From Rallus limicola (Eukaryota > Chordata > Aves > Gruiformes > Rallidae), in NCBI GenBank assembly GCA_022605955.1, contig JAKCOZ010000009.1, forward strand, positions 4,526,001 through 4,590,000: 64,000 bases of DNA. The letters run 5' to 3'. Below are positions 39,680 through 52,300 of this stretch, in pieces; positions within the stretch are counted from its first letter, which is position 1, and the number at the start of each line of letters is the position of its first letter. Under the pieces are notes generated by a model. The model did no database searches. It had not been told where the DNA came from and saw only the letters and a list, made by a program, of their open reading frames with translations. Both the position numbers and the translations under genes were made by a program.

Positions 39680-39842
39680 TTCCTCATTTGACCTTGACGA
39701 AGTCAGACAGTGAGGGGTTTTTTTTGTGTGTGTGTGTGTCTCAGTTTCTGTAAGTAGCATGGGAATACTATGTGCATATATCCTTGGGTCTTGCCTAGAT
39801 TAATAAATCAATATTTGTAAAGTAAGCCTTGATAAATGCTAA
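39680..39842 (+). mobile_element. MIR-like SINE relic interrupted by a T/GT repeat
   Basis: The pieces tgaccttgacgaagtca, tctcagtttctgtaag and then tagattaataaatcaatatt with tgtaaagtaagccttgat follow the order of the MIR core and its amniote 3' part (gattaattagttaatgtttg, tgtaaagcgctttgaga). A T run and about seven GT units (39719-39739) interrupt the alignment before tctcagtttc. It is an old, decayed element, named by recalled consensus. Confidence 0.6.
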
Positions 39843-40586
39843 CTGTATTAATACATGTACTTGAACCCTGTGCAGAACTTTGGGCACACGGCGGGATTTC
39901 TGCCGATGTGAGTGGCTGGGGTATGTCAGGGCCCCGGGCCAGGGTGGTCAGCAGCGAGAGAGATGGGTTTGGGTCATTTTCTTCCTCCCAAGGGACCGCC
40001 CGTAGCACATCGCTGCAAGAAGGTCTTGAATACAACTTTTCCACTTAACATGCTCCCCCATCACCCACTGTCAGCAATGAGATTAAATTCTGCGCGACTG
40101 CAGAGGACGTTGCATGATTAAAATCCTCTTTTAGAAATTAATATGTACCGTTGCTCTATAGTACTGTGCCTCTTCTCAGAGAAGGGTATTGTCTCCTGAG
40201 CACTCAAGGTGCGAAAAGCCACCAAGTGAAGCTAGCTATCTTTGAATTTTATGCTCTTGCACAGTTGCTCTGATGATGGCAACAACTGCATGGAATCATG
40301 GGGACCTGGGGGCGTCTCCCTTCCTGGGGTCACAGAAGTAAGGAAGGGGTGGGGGGGGGTCGGTTTTGTAGGAAACAAAAGGAGTGTTTTGAGTCCTGCT
40401 CACACCAGAAAAGGTTTCCTGACGGGGAAGGATGGTCGAAGTCCACATTCACCCCTTCTCCACAGGAAACATCTCCCATCAATGGGTATTCTGAACAAAT
40501 ATAAACCCACGGCACTTTGATTCCAAGATACTGCACAGCTTTTCCTTGCCTTGCTGCGATAATGCAGTAGTGATAGTAATACTAGC

Positions 40587-40618
<32 letters not shown>
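40587..40618. repeat. ATA/AAT trinucleotide microsatellite
   Basis: About ten uninterrupted AAT units. Read on the minus strand it yields an artefactual poly-leucine frame. Confidence 0.92.
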
Positions 40619-40620
<2 letters not shown>

Positions 40621-40768
40621 CAAAGACAAATGCAATTTCATAACCAAATTCAGTCTTTGTTAAGCATCAGATATCGACGCAGCCGGCAGAAGAGTGTTAT
40701 ATATGTAAACTTCACGTGCTCTTGGTAGGCACATTTGGGTGCACGGGGCTGCCACGGTTGGTAAGAAC

Positions 40769-40910
40769 CAAATCACAGAGCTGTATGGGTTGGAAGGGAC
40801 CTCCAGAGATCACCAAATCCAACCCCCTGCCAAAGCAGGGTCCCTAGGACAGGTCACACGGGATGGTGTCCAAATGGGTCTTGAGTATCTCCCGAGAAGG
40901 AGACTCAAAG
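40769..40910 (-). mobile_element. CR1 LINE, 3' fragment
   Basis: A 142-bp antisense fragment: aatcacagagctgtatgggt, ttggaagggacctccagaga, caaccccctgccaaagcag, ccctaggacaggtcacacgg, then gagaaggagactc. It is the reverse complement of the same subfamily as the copies at 8928, 20981 and 58429. Confidence 0.92.
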
Positions 40911-42510
40911 CCCGAAGCCCTTGAGCAGTCATTTCCATTCTGCTTTAGGTGCTGGGAGCCTTTGCGGCACAACCAGAAGGTGCAGTAGGGTGAGTTGTCC
41001 TGGATGGGTTGATGGGATTTTTTGGAGGAGCTTCTCTGGGAGCAGCTGGTATTTGAATGTGTTTAGTAGAGCTAGCAGGGTTCGTACTGCTTTGAGGGGG
41101 GCTGCAGCACAAATGGCATGTTAGTGCCTGGAGTTCTCAGGTTTGTTCAGTGCTTCTTCAGCTGTGGGAGATTGGTTTAGGTCACTGTTAGCGGATGGAA
41201 ATCAGGGAGGAGGATGTCAATCTATCCCCCTTTATCGTACTTTTACGATATATGAAGAAAACTTTGAAACTGTTTGTTTAAAAAAGGATGGGGGGAGAAT
41301 TCATCTTCCTTAAAGACAGAAGTCCTAGGTTTTATCTATTTTTTTTCCTCAGCATATATTTAGGAGATCATAAAAATATGTATTTCAGAGGGAAGAAATC
41401 TCATTTAGCAGAATGATTTTTTTCATTTGAGGGTGTGTAAAATCCTGGCTTCGCTTGCTGTTCATGTTCACCTGGCATTTGAGTCTAAACTGCTTTCCTT
41501 GGAGCAATCCTCCTGCACTGCCTTTAGCAGGGGGGTGGACAGCACTCCCACTCTTGTTGCCAAGGCTTTCAAAGAAGATCTGTGAAATTAGGTTTTATCA
41601 GGTTAGATTCCCCAGGCTTTTTCTAATCTTAAAAAGATTAGAAAAAAAATTAGAAAAAAATTAGGAAAAGAGGAAATTCTGAAGATTGGGAAGAAAAATC
41701 TTTAGAAAACCTACAGGTTGTGAATGGTTTTCTTCCCTCTGTCAGTAAAAGTGAGCTTTTTTACTGTTGGTCTGTCTCTGGGCTTCTGTGCCAGCTTCCC
41801 ATTGAGGTTGACTTCATCTTGTCCACAAGTTCCCTCAAAGGGCTTCCAGGGCCTCGGTTCACTCCACTCCATGGCTGTAGCCTGTATCGGTGCTTCAAGC
41901 AGCCCCATCATGTCCCTGGCTTTCCTAATTTGCTGCGAGAGGCCTCTGGCTTATTGCTAGTGGTTGTGCAGCCTCGGTGGGATTTCAGAGGAGTTTGTCT
42001 CTCCATTCTCATAGCGCTGATGTGAATTCAGCATGCCTTCAGAAGCATGCATGGCTCAGGGATACAGGCTAAAGGATCTGGGGTAAAAAAGATTACGTAG
42101 GTTTGCAAGGCAGACCGGGGAACAAGGGTAACCCCAAGTCCTTTTTCAAAGGCTGGATCTGAACTGCTTGCTGGAAGGAAGCACTTTGGGTTGTTCTTCT
42201 GGGGTACTTAACACCCTGTTTCTGTCTGATATGATTTTTGGAATTAGATGCGATTCAGGCATCATATACAGTGGGTTTAAGACATCACTGTGGTTATAGA
42301 CTCTACTCTTTCACATACAGATAATTAAGTTGCTGTCAGGAGCTACAGATTGGTGCCCAGGAGGTGTTCTCATCTCATAGTTTGGTTCTCCCTAACTCCA
42401 GCTCTGCAGCCCTGCCAGAATATTTGCTGTTGAGCCCCCGTCAGACATACAGCCGTGCTTCAGTTTAATTCCCCTCCTGTACTTTGAGTGACCCATCTGG
42501 AAGGCACGTG

Positions 42511-42618
42511 CCACATTCCCATTTTACATGTGGGGAATCTGAGGCACGGAACAGTTGGGAGTTCAGACACCATTTGTGGCAGAGCTCCGTCTCCCTACAC
42601 TCTACATTCCCAGTCTCC
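42511..42618 (-). mobile_element. MIR-like SINE relic, antisense
   Basis: On the plus strand, ttcccattttacatgtgggg followed by aatctgaggcacggaacag and tttgtggcagagctccgtct follows the reverse complement of MIR (cccattttacagatgaggaa, actgaggcacagagag, gtggcagagccgggattc). The intermediate part, gttgggagttcagacaccat, has diverged. This is the clearest of the three MIR-like relics in the window. Confidence 0.7.
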
Positions 42619-43373
42619 ATCAGGAAGAAGGGCTGGAGCTGTGACTGAACCCAGTTATATTTGCCACAGGGACTGGGTTAAGTGGCAGGCTGGATTTGTG
42701 CCTGTTGCTCCGTGTTCTGAATGTGCATTTCTGCCTTTCCCTGCCTGCTGGCAGGCTCCTGGCTTGCAAGGGCTCAGTCCTATTTTCCCATCAGAAAGCA
42801 GAGGATCTGAGGGATTTTGTAAGAGCACGAACTCAAAGCAGACACGTGGCTTCCAAAAAAAAACCCAAAAAAAACCCCTTTCCATGGCTTTTAGCAGAAG
42901 GGTTGATTTGGGTCAAAATTAATGCAAACACTTGTGTAGACCATTTAACATTTCATTTATGGACCTGTTAAGGCAGCAGGATAATCCCTTTAGATTACCC
43001 TTGTAATTCCTAGTGAATATTTATTTTAAAGTGACTTCGGTGCCCCTGGTCATTAGCAAAGGTTAGTAATGCATCTTGCGGCTGCCAGGCTCTGTACCAC
43101 GACATTGCTCAATGGGAGGGTGTGAGGGAGTGTGTGTCTTTTTTTTTTTCCTGCCTTCCTTTTTTTCTTCCTCCTGTGTTTGTTTGTTTTTTACCATTTC
43201 TCCAACTCTTGCCAGCTTAATCCCATGAGCTCACCTCTAATTGCGGGGAAGCATCCGAGCTGCCTTTGTCGTGTTGACTTCCATTTGAGCGAGGCTAAGG
43301 AAGGGCACCTAATCCTGGGCTTCCCTCCTGCTGTCTGCTGAGGGTGCTGGGTACACAGCCTGTGTGGGCTGCC

Positions 43374-43399
43374 GGGGAGGGGGGCAAGGGGGGGGGAGG
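43374..43399 (+). repeat. G-rich tract (G runs of 4, 6 and 9)
   Basis: G runs of 4, 6 and 9 separated by A and CAA, on the ACBD6 sense strand. They satisfy a G-quadruplex pattern if the longest run supplies two strands. Confidence 0.8.
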
Positions 43400-46300
43400 A
43401 TGGAGTATGCCGTGGGTTCAAGGACACGCTCCCGCTTTAATGTGTGCAGACATGCTCCTGCTCGCTCCCTGATTGGCAAGGTTAACTCAGAGAGGCTGCA
43501 GCTTTTTAAACTGATTTGATTAGACCCGCTACTTTATCCCATTCCCTCCCCCACCACTCAGCCCCCCACCTCCTGATCCTTTTAACACAGCTCTTGGGCC
43601 AATAACCAGTCTGCTTTTGGGGTCAATTTTTTTTTTTCCCCCTTTTTCCCATTTTCATGCTGAATTTTGACATTTTGTAAAACAGGGAGGATCAGGAGTC
43701 AGTGTCTTAGCCTCAGGATTGTTTTATTGGGAGGCTGGGGTTTGCCTCCTCTTCCTTGCCCTCTCCAGCTCAGCTGCTTCCCCTGCTCTCAGGTGTGGAT
43801 GTGTGGGTTTTGGGCTCATGCACCCCAGATAGGATGCTTGTTGCCCTCTAACTTCTCCTCCCCTGCCAAACTGGGGTTGGGGAGGGCTATATAGTCAGCC
43901 CAAGAAACCTGGGCACCCCAGGTCCTCTTCTGCTGCAGTATGGCAACACATTTGTAGAAAGAAACAGCTCCCTTATCCCATAAGAACGAAATAACTGGCT
44001 CTTTTAGTAGCAAACAGTGAGATTACCCTGGGAGAGCAGATCACCTGTAGCTTCCAGTTGATAGGCTGGCTGGCGAGCAGGATGGGTTTGGAGGAGCCAG
44101 GAGAAGCTGTTGCGGCATTAGTGCAGTGAGGGCTGAGCGGGCACCAGCCCAGCCTTAAAGAGCCCGGTGCTGCCTGCAGCTGGTTTTCAATCCCAGGCTC
44201 CACCACCGGTATGCAGCTTTCGTTTGTCATATTAAACACTGCAGGGGAATCTGGAGCCTTGTGTACTTAAGTGCCTCTTGCCCAGTCTCTGTAGTCCTCC
44301 TATAAATAAGTAAATTAAACCTATAAATTATAGGCTCTTGCAAAACCCGAGCACCCCAACTCAAAGAACACAATTCCTGGAGTGCTGAGTTTTTGGGAAT
44401 CCCAGACTGATTGAGGGGAAGCCATGTTTCCCCTCATTATCACTTGCCTATTTGTTTAGGCAGAGCTGATCTAAAGAGGTGCGGGCCAGATGAGCAGCTC
44501 GGTGCTGGCAGGGACCAAATCCGGCGAGCAGGACCAACCCTACAGAGTCACCCTGGTGAAACGGCACAGAATATAGACAATCCCCTACATGCAATTTATT
44601 AAACCTTGACATACTGCATTACTTAAGAGGTCTCGGGGAAAATTAAAACCCTTTCGACTGGGTTTTGCAATGCAGGGGAAATTTTAGTGACATTTAAAAG
44701 GTTTCTCTTGTGTTCCTCTAATGGGATAAATAAAAAAAGGCTTGTTTTAGGCCAGCAAATGGGGGGACAATCCAATTTCCCTGATTCCATCAAGACACTC
44801 TTAAAGCATTAGCTTGTGCAGTTTTAAAAAAACCCACAACAGACTGACCCCTCTGCCTGATGGCTTTGAAAAGTGTCCTGATGTGGAGGTATTTATCCGA
44901 CGCAACACGCTTCATCAAGGCACTCCGGCAACGCTCCTCAAGACACTCCTTTGTTATTAAACTATTGAGGAGGACAGCATGCACAGGAGGAAACACAAAC
45001 CCGGGTTCATTATTTACTGCAGAAATCCACGCTGGGGCTGTGCCCAGAGACTGATGTGCGGTGGCGTGCTCTTTAAATGCAGGACTCGGAAGAGCAAAAG
45101 GATGCCCTTAGCTAGTAACATGTCTGATGAAAGACTGAAACCTCAGCATGCCCTTAACTTTATGGGTTTCAGCGTAGTTTTTGTCTCAAAATAAGTAAAG
45201 GTTCCCCTGTGGAACGTTATATCTGCAGTTTGTTTCCATCAGTCAGCAAGATTAATGTATCGACACTTACTGCAGAGGGGGCTCTGGGGATTGATCATGG
45301 GAGATACGAAGCCTTTCACCTCAGGGTCACTGGTTCAGCTCTGCCCCACCACCAGTACCTGCCATCTGCTCCTCCCCAGCCATCCACCCAGTGCTAAATG
45401 GGCTGGTCCCAGTTTTGGGCACTGGGGACAGATGTCTGGGTCTCAGCAGGCTCCCTGGGAGTAGGAAATGGTATGGACCCACTCAGCTCAGCCTCAGCCT
45501 TCCCCTTGGACTGAGCAGCACCAGGGAACTTGACCTTCTGCCGCGCTTGTACGACCCGTGAATGGTGAACCTGTTATCCTTGCCCTGTGCAGAATAACTC
45601 ATCCGAGAAGCAGGACATCCCTGAACATAAATCTGTCTGTTAGGAAAGTTGGCCACAGTCTTCCCCAGTTGCCTCCAGCTCCTTACTGAATCTCATTAGG
45701 AACACCTCTATTATACAGCACAAGCAGGGAGCCAGAGCTGCCTCCAGACATTGAAAGAGCCCTTTAAAGCGAAGATCAATTTTGCATCTCACTAAATAAG
45801 TCACCACAGACCACACTGCAAGTACTTAGTTCAGCTTTATTTTAACAGCACCGTGGCTCCAGTGAGAAATCCCAGTTCCTGGTGCAGTTTGATGCCCTGA
45901 GGCAGTTTCAGCCAGACACTTTTCATTGTTTTTCTTCAGTATTGACACTTTCTTAATAGCTGTTTTGGGATCCTGACTGGCTGTGAATAAGCAGCATGGA
46001 GAAACCTTTTCCCTCTCTTTTTCTCCTTCCATGGGGAAACAGTCCCAACGATTGCAGACTGAGAGGGGAGTTTTCAGAGTCAAATATGTAGCTGTACTCG
46101 GTGGGAGATGATCAAATGAAAGAGCAGCTCCCAGACTTATGAAATAAAAAATGGGAAATCAGCTGCTAATAACAAATCTTAGAGGCTGCTAAAAGGCTGC
46201 TTGTTGGATGCCGCAGAACAGCAGCCCTTGGGGGTGATGAGCCGGGAGCTTCTTAAGTCAACACGTGCAGTCGGCTTCTCCCTGGCAGTGATCCACTGCG

Positions 46301-49300
46301 TGGCAGGATCCAGGCTCTGATGCCTTCCCTCTCTGGCAGACGTCTGTGTGTGCACGAACGTCCTCTCTAATTCCAGATTAGCCACAAAAAGGAGTCGTTG
46401 TCCTTAAAAGAGAGGCGTGCTTGGGAAGGAGAGGCTGTCTGGAGGCTCCAGGGCATGGCCCTATCCTGAGATGCTCTGAGATGTCTGAGCAAGGCCCCTG
46501 GTCTGTTGGGGTTTTCTAAAGCAGGAAAAAGAAAGGGGAAAAAAAACCCAAATAAATAAAAGTGCCTTTCAAGCTGAGGGCCATGGGCTGCTGTAACTCA
46601 TCTGCCCAGCTATGCCAGGCTTCCCCAAGCTTGGCTTCATAAAATCCAGCTCTGATGTAGTGAATTCAGAGGACAGTTCAGGCATGGAAAGTATAGGGTT
46701 TTGAACACCAAACAAGGAAGGTTTATGAGACCAAACCAGATTGTCCAGAGCCCTCACCCTCACCTGCTCCTCCCGCCACGTGCAACGTTGCCGTGTTTTT
46801 ATCACAACCACCCCTGCAGCCGTCACGATACTGTGCGTCCCTGGCAGAGCTCCCACCTGCATGGGAAAAGAGGTTGTTTCCAAAGTCCAGCATCCCTTCA
46901 GATCAGTATAAGCCCCACTTGCCTTGAAGGCAGAGGGGGCTGAGGTGAGCTGAGTAGCGGCAGCAACCTGCTCAGCTCCCGCTGTCTCCCATCCAACCTG
47001 CTAAATTTAGCAGCCTAATCAATCTTCCATCTCTTTAATCAGGTGGAGCGAGTGTCATGTCAACTTGCTGGTTGGTGCTGGATCCGATCCTGCTCGCAGG
47101 GTTTCCAGCCCCTCAGTAGTGGCTGAGAGGAGCCAGATGCGGGGGGAGCAGCGTGTCTTGATAGGCCACCGCAGCAGCGCTTCCACTTAATCCCTCTGCT
47201 CCCATCCACACGTGCTGTCCTGATATCCGACAGCCGGTCCCACGCGGGCACAGTGCCAGCAGTGACTTTACAGGCTTTGTGGCAGAGATTATTTAAAGGA
47301 GATTAACCCTTCTAAACCCCTTAGATTTTAATTATTTCTGTATGTATTTATAAAACCTGCAGTCTGCTAGTTCCAGGGCACGACTGCCCCAGTCCCCATC
47401 CTTAACCTGGATTTGGGAATACGTGATGCAGCCATATAGCAGGACAGGGGGCTGGACTGGACAGGGGTTATTTGACTTATTTATTGCCATTCAGAAACAA
47501 AATGAAAACGAAATGTTACGGTTTCAAATTGTAGAAGGAGCTAATAATTCAAATGACTTTAAAATCTTAGCGCTGGCACAGCGATAATTGAATTGTTCGA
47601 GTCAACGTGGCATCTCTCACTAATTGTTTTGGTTAAGGCAGCTCTGTTGTTAATTGCCTCCCTGCTGCCCGTGTTGCTAGCACAGAGCACCCTGCTTCTC
47701 TTGGAAGGTGGGCCTGACGCATTGGCAGCCAGCAGAAGGAAGGCTGCTTCTTTCAGTCAGACTCTGAGCGATTTTTTAATACGTGTGTTAATGCTGTGAA
47801 GTGATGAAGCCTGGAAAACTGCCATGCCTAACAGGTACTCTTAAAAGGAGGAGGAGGGGAAAAAAGGGTGTGCACCTCCATTCTTTCACATTGGGCTTTT
47901 CATTAGTGCTGGGCTGATTAGGGGTATTTTTTTAGAGGTAAGGAGCGATGGAGGGAATGTTTCCACTCTGCATGTGAAATCCAAACTGGAAATACCGTAT
48001 TGCTGTTTCCCAGAGCAGCCTGGCTGACCTCAGGTGATGCACACCTTGGGAGGCAGGAAGAACAGCAGAGGAGCTGGTGAGCCATCCCCACTGGGACTGC
48101 TGGCTCCAGGGACCTCCTGTCAACGTGGGTGACAGTCCTGGTGTGGGTGCTGCAGCTCTAGTTCTCTGCCTTCTCTGTGTGTTGCCACTGGAAAAACAAA
48201 AAGACAATTTTTTAATGTCTATCTGCCCGGTTTGTAAATGACAGTATTAACAGCAAAGAAAACCCAGAGCATTGTGGACCCCAGTGATCAGACAAGAAAC
48301 TAGGTCGTTTTGAGTGCATTTCTTAAGATCAGATGATTTTTATTTACTCTTGTCTCCGGAGCGAGGAGATAAATGCAGACAGTGCCAAGGAGTCCATAAA
48401 TAAATTTTGGTCTTACAGAGGCTCTTTAATATGCACCCAGCCCTGCTTCTGTAGTAGTGAACGTTTGACCAGTAGCAATTAATTTCTTATCGCAGTCTTT
48501 CTATGAGGTAAGAAAACATTAATGTCTTCATTAGAGAACGGGAGCTCTCTGAGAGCCGGTGTGGCACCCGGGTTCTCCCCCTGTCCCACAGCTTGCCAAG
48601 AGGTATCCAACAGGGAGGGCATGGCAGCGATGCCTCTCCTCCTGCAGCCAGGATCCGGACAGATCAGTCCTTCCAATCAAATGGTAGATGCGGGAGACGT
48701 TCCGTATCTCTGTATATTTCAGAACAAACATCGTTAAGCTGATGAATTTCCGAGGTGCTTGCTGCGTACAGGATTTCCTTTAAGGGCAGGTGGTAACGGA
48801 GAGAAGAATAATTAAGGTCCTTGGTCCAAACCTCTTCTGTTGAGGAAGGATGGGAAGAGGGTTTCTTACAAAACCAGCCTTACGTAAAATAACCTACGAT
48901 CCCATGGTGCTGAGATGATCAGGCAAAGCGTCCCGGGGGTTAGTAGATCTTTTCTTCTTCAAATAGGTAGGACCCGTGTATTCAGCCCCGGGGAGGGGGA
49001 GCGGGGAAGCAATGGGTTAAATATCGGGGCTGTAGAAGCAGATTGTGTTTTCCTTCTATGATGTGGGCTGACAAGACATCAGTATTCTATTCATCTGTTG
49101 GGAATTAGGCTGTTAATCCAATCAATGACTCTTGAGCGAGCAGCAGCCTGCCTGCCCACTGGGGAACAATCGGATCAGACGGGGAGATTGTTTAAGAGCA
49201 CAGCACGGTCCCGGTGTCAGGTGGAATTTCCAAGCATTCCCTAGTGAATTGGGGATGGGAAAGCTGTCTCAGCCCATTTATCCTGCCCCTTAAATAACCA

Positions 49301-52300
49301 GGTATCTGCCTCAGCCACACTAAAGTGATAAAGCAGTACGAGAGCTACTAACTTTTATGCAGGGAGGGGGCAGGGAGCGATTTTAGGAGTGATGTCCTGT
49401 TTTAGCCCATGTTCTCCTTTGCATGGTTCTGTTGGCTCAGTGGCAGCCTGTGACACTTGTTACGGCACTTTTGATCCCCAGGCTGAGGAAGCCGGCAGCT
49501 TCCCAGCAGCTCTTATATTGCACCAACGCGCTTGTTTGATGACCAGAAAGATGCCTGATGTTGTGAGTAACAAACAGTTAGCGAATATTCTTTGGAACAG
49601 CCTATAGATACGTGCAGAGAAATACTTGGCTGTGCTTTGCCAGCTGGAAAATTGGGGTGCAAATGCACAATAGCAAAACAGCCCTGAAGAGTTTCAGGAT
49701 TGCTGTGTGGATTCAGAAATCAGTTTGTTCTGCAATTAAAGGCGGGATATGGAGAGTCTGTATCCGTGCCAGCAGCACTCCATGCTGATGATAGTAGATG
49801 TGATAAATCCCATTGAAATTGCACTTGGAAATTTAGGTGCACCACCAGTTAGGAAACTAGGGCGATGAGGGATTAGCGTAACCCTAGCACGCTGAACTCC
49901 TCGGGCCAGTGGCGTTTGGGTGCATTAGCAGATGTGGGCTTCGGGAGGGAATGAGGGATGGTCCCTAGCCATCATATTCTCTCTGAGCTTTCTTAGATCT
50001 GGTTTTAACGGCAGCTCTGCAAGTGGAGGGCTCCTCCAAATTACTGCACCAAAATGATTTCAGGAGTATGAGCTCAGGTGTGAAAGGGGAAGTTCCCAGG
50101 CAGAAAGAGCCCCAGTTTGGAAGCTTGGCTTTAGAGGGCTTCAACATCCCTCTTCCCTTGATCGTAATTTTGAATCAAACAAAAGCTAATGCAATTTTCT
50201 TTGCCTTTCAGTAGCAGGTTGTGCTGTGAGGCTCCATGCCATGAGAAATGTAATAATTGCTTCTCTATGCAGATCTAATTTATCCGTGAGGCACTTAGAA
50301 GATAGGCCAAGCGATAGCCTGGCGGCAGGCTCTGGAGAAGGGCCCAAGAGGTGATGATAAAGATCTGTCTAGCACCTTCCATCCTTACAGATGTCTTCCA
50401 GCATGCAGGCAAAGGTCTGAATGGGAGGACAGAGACAGAGGAGAGGAGAGCTCTTGGAGGATAGCTCAGTAAGAGAGGGGCCATTGCCAAACCTGCTCAT
50501 GTGCAGGGGAGGTACAAGAGGTAATCAGGGAACCAAACTGCGCTTGTTAGCCTGGGCTGTTTGCAACCCCCAAACAAGAGCTGCTTGTGATTGGGTGTGT
50601 GGATTTGGGTTTTGCTTCTGCCAGAGGTTGCTTGTGTATCCTTTGTGCCACGGCATTCGTCCTCCAGGAGTGCCTGAACTGCCTTCCAGCTGCTAGGAAG
50701 GATGCACATCCTGATGGTTCACAACAGCCTATGCCAGGGAGCACTTCACAAACACCAGCTAACCGGTTACCCTCACAGGGGACACCCAATCTGAAAAATG
50801 GGGCGAGAACGTGAAAGTCTGCTTCAGTTTCCTGGGGTTGGAGCTATTTGAGAGTCTGGATGTACTGACACAAAGCTGTTACATGGTCTTGCTTCTGAAA
50901 TCACGCTGCCTCTGGTAGTACCTGCCTGCTTTGGTGGCACAAGCATTCACTTCATGTTTCCACGCCCAGGCTGCTGGGTGCTAAAGCAGCATGTCAGTGA
51001 CAGCAAAGGCTGTCTTGGGGCCATCCACTGAGCTGTCTGGTGGGGTTCAGACTGGTTTTGTTAGCCCGCGTCACCTGGCTTTGTCTTTCAGTGGGTACCG
51101 ACATGTAAAGTCTGGTTTGCTTTTAAGCCACCATCTCACCCTCCGTCGTCTTGGGGAGAAAACTTGAGAGAGAGAGAAAAAGATGATGAGGTTAAAGTAA
51201 ATTGTTGGGAAGTTGAAGTCTAAAGTGGAAATAAATGAGAAATAAAACCCTTTTTAAAAATGGAGGGAAGTATTGCTATTTTTCATCTCCCTGGCTTGAG
51301 TGAGTGTGTGTCCAGAGGCTGCAAAGATTTATATTCACAGCTCCTAAGCACCAGTGTTTGTTCAGGCACTGTATTATTCTAGCCCTTTTTATTCACTCAC
51401 CTTCTAAAGATGGAGCGTAAATATTTATCTCCCCTCAGCCCATCCATGCTGCCCAGGACCCAGCTGTTAAACACTCTTATCACCTCATCGGTCTTATCTC
51501 CTGTGATCCCTGCCAACATTTGGAGTCCATCAATGGGAACAAGCCTACACCTTCAAAAAGTGCCACAAGCCAACAGAAGCAAGAGGTGATGCAGAGGCAG
51601 GGATACCTTAAAATAAAGAGTTCCTCAGAGAGAGAGGTTAGTGGGCACGGGTGTTTTCTGCTGTGCTTTTCACGTGCAAGGGGTCTGTGCTTGGAGGTGT
51701 GATTGAAGGCAGGTAGGTGAGGTCTGGGTGAGGGCCAGCACTCAAGGAGGTGCAGACCCTCACAGCTGGTGCGTAGAGCTGTCCAGCCCCACCAGCTTCA
51801 TCACCCATAATGGGTCTAACTGGACCCAAGTTCACCCAAGTAGCCAGTTTTGGATTTCTTCTTTCTGTACTTCCACTAAATAAAACATAGGAGATGGAGG
51901 AAAGAGCCAGTGTCTCCCTCAGGGCCACCCTCCTGCTCACAGAGGTTTCTGCATGCATCTCCGAGAACCAGCATCGCAGGTCTGGGAGATGGATGTTTAC
52001 ATAACACTATTTTAAAAACCCTGCCATGAAACCAGCATGGCCAACCTGCCTCCACTGGCACATCAAGGTCTGCTGGCCACGGCAGGTCAGTGAGGATTGT
52101 GGTTTATAGCCTTTCAGCAGGTCTCAGCCAAGATGCTTCCATGTCCCTGCCCCTCAGTACATCCAGGAACCCTGTGTTAGATTAAGCAGGGTGCAGAAAT
52201 TCCCAAGGAATGAACTTGGGATGGCGACACGGATATAATCCTATCACTCATAAGACAAAATTGACATGCACTAGCCATAGGACCACTTAACGGATAAGAC

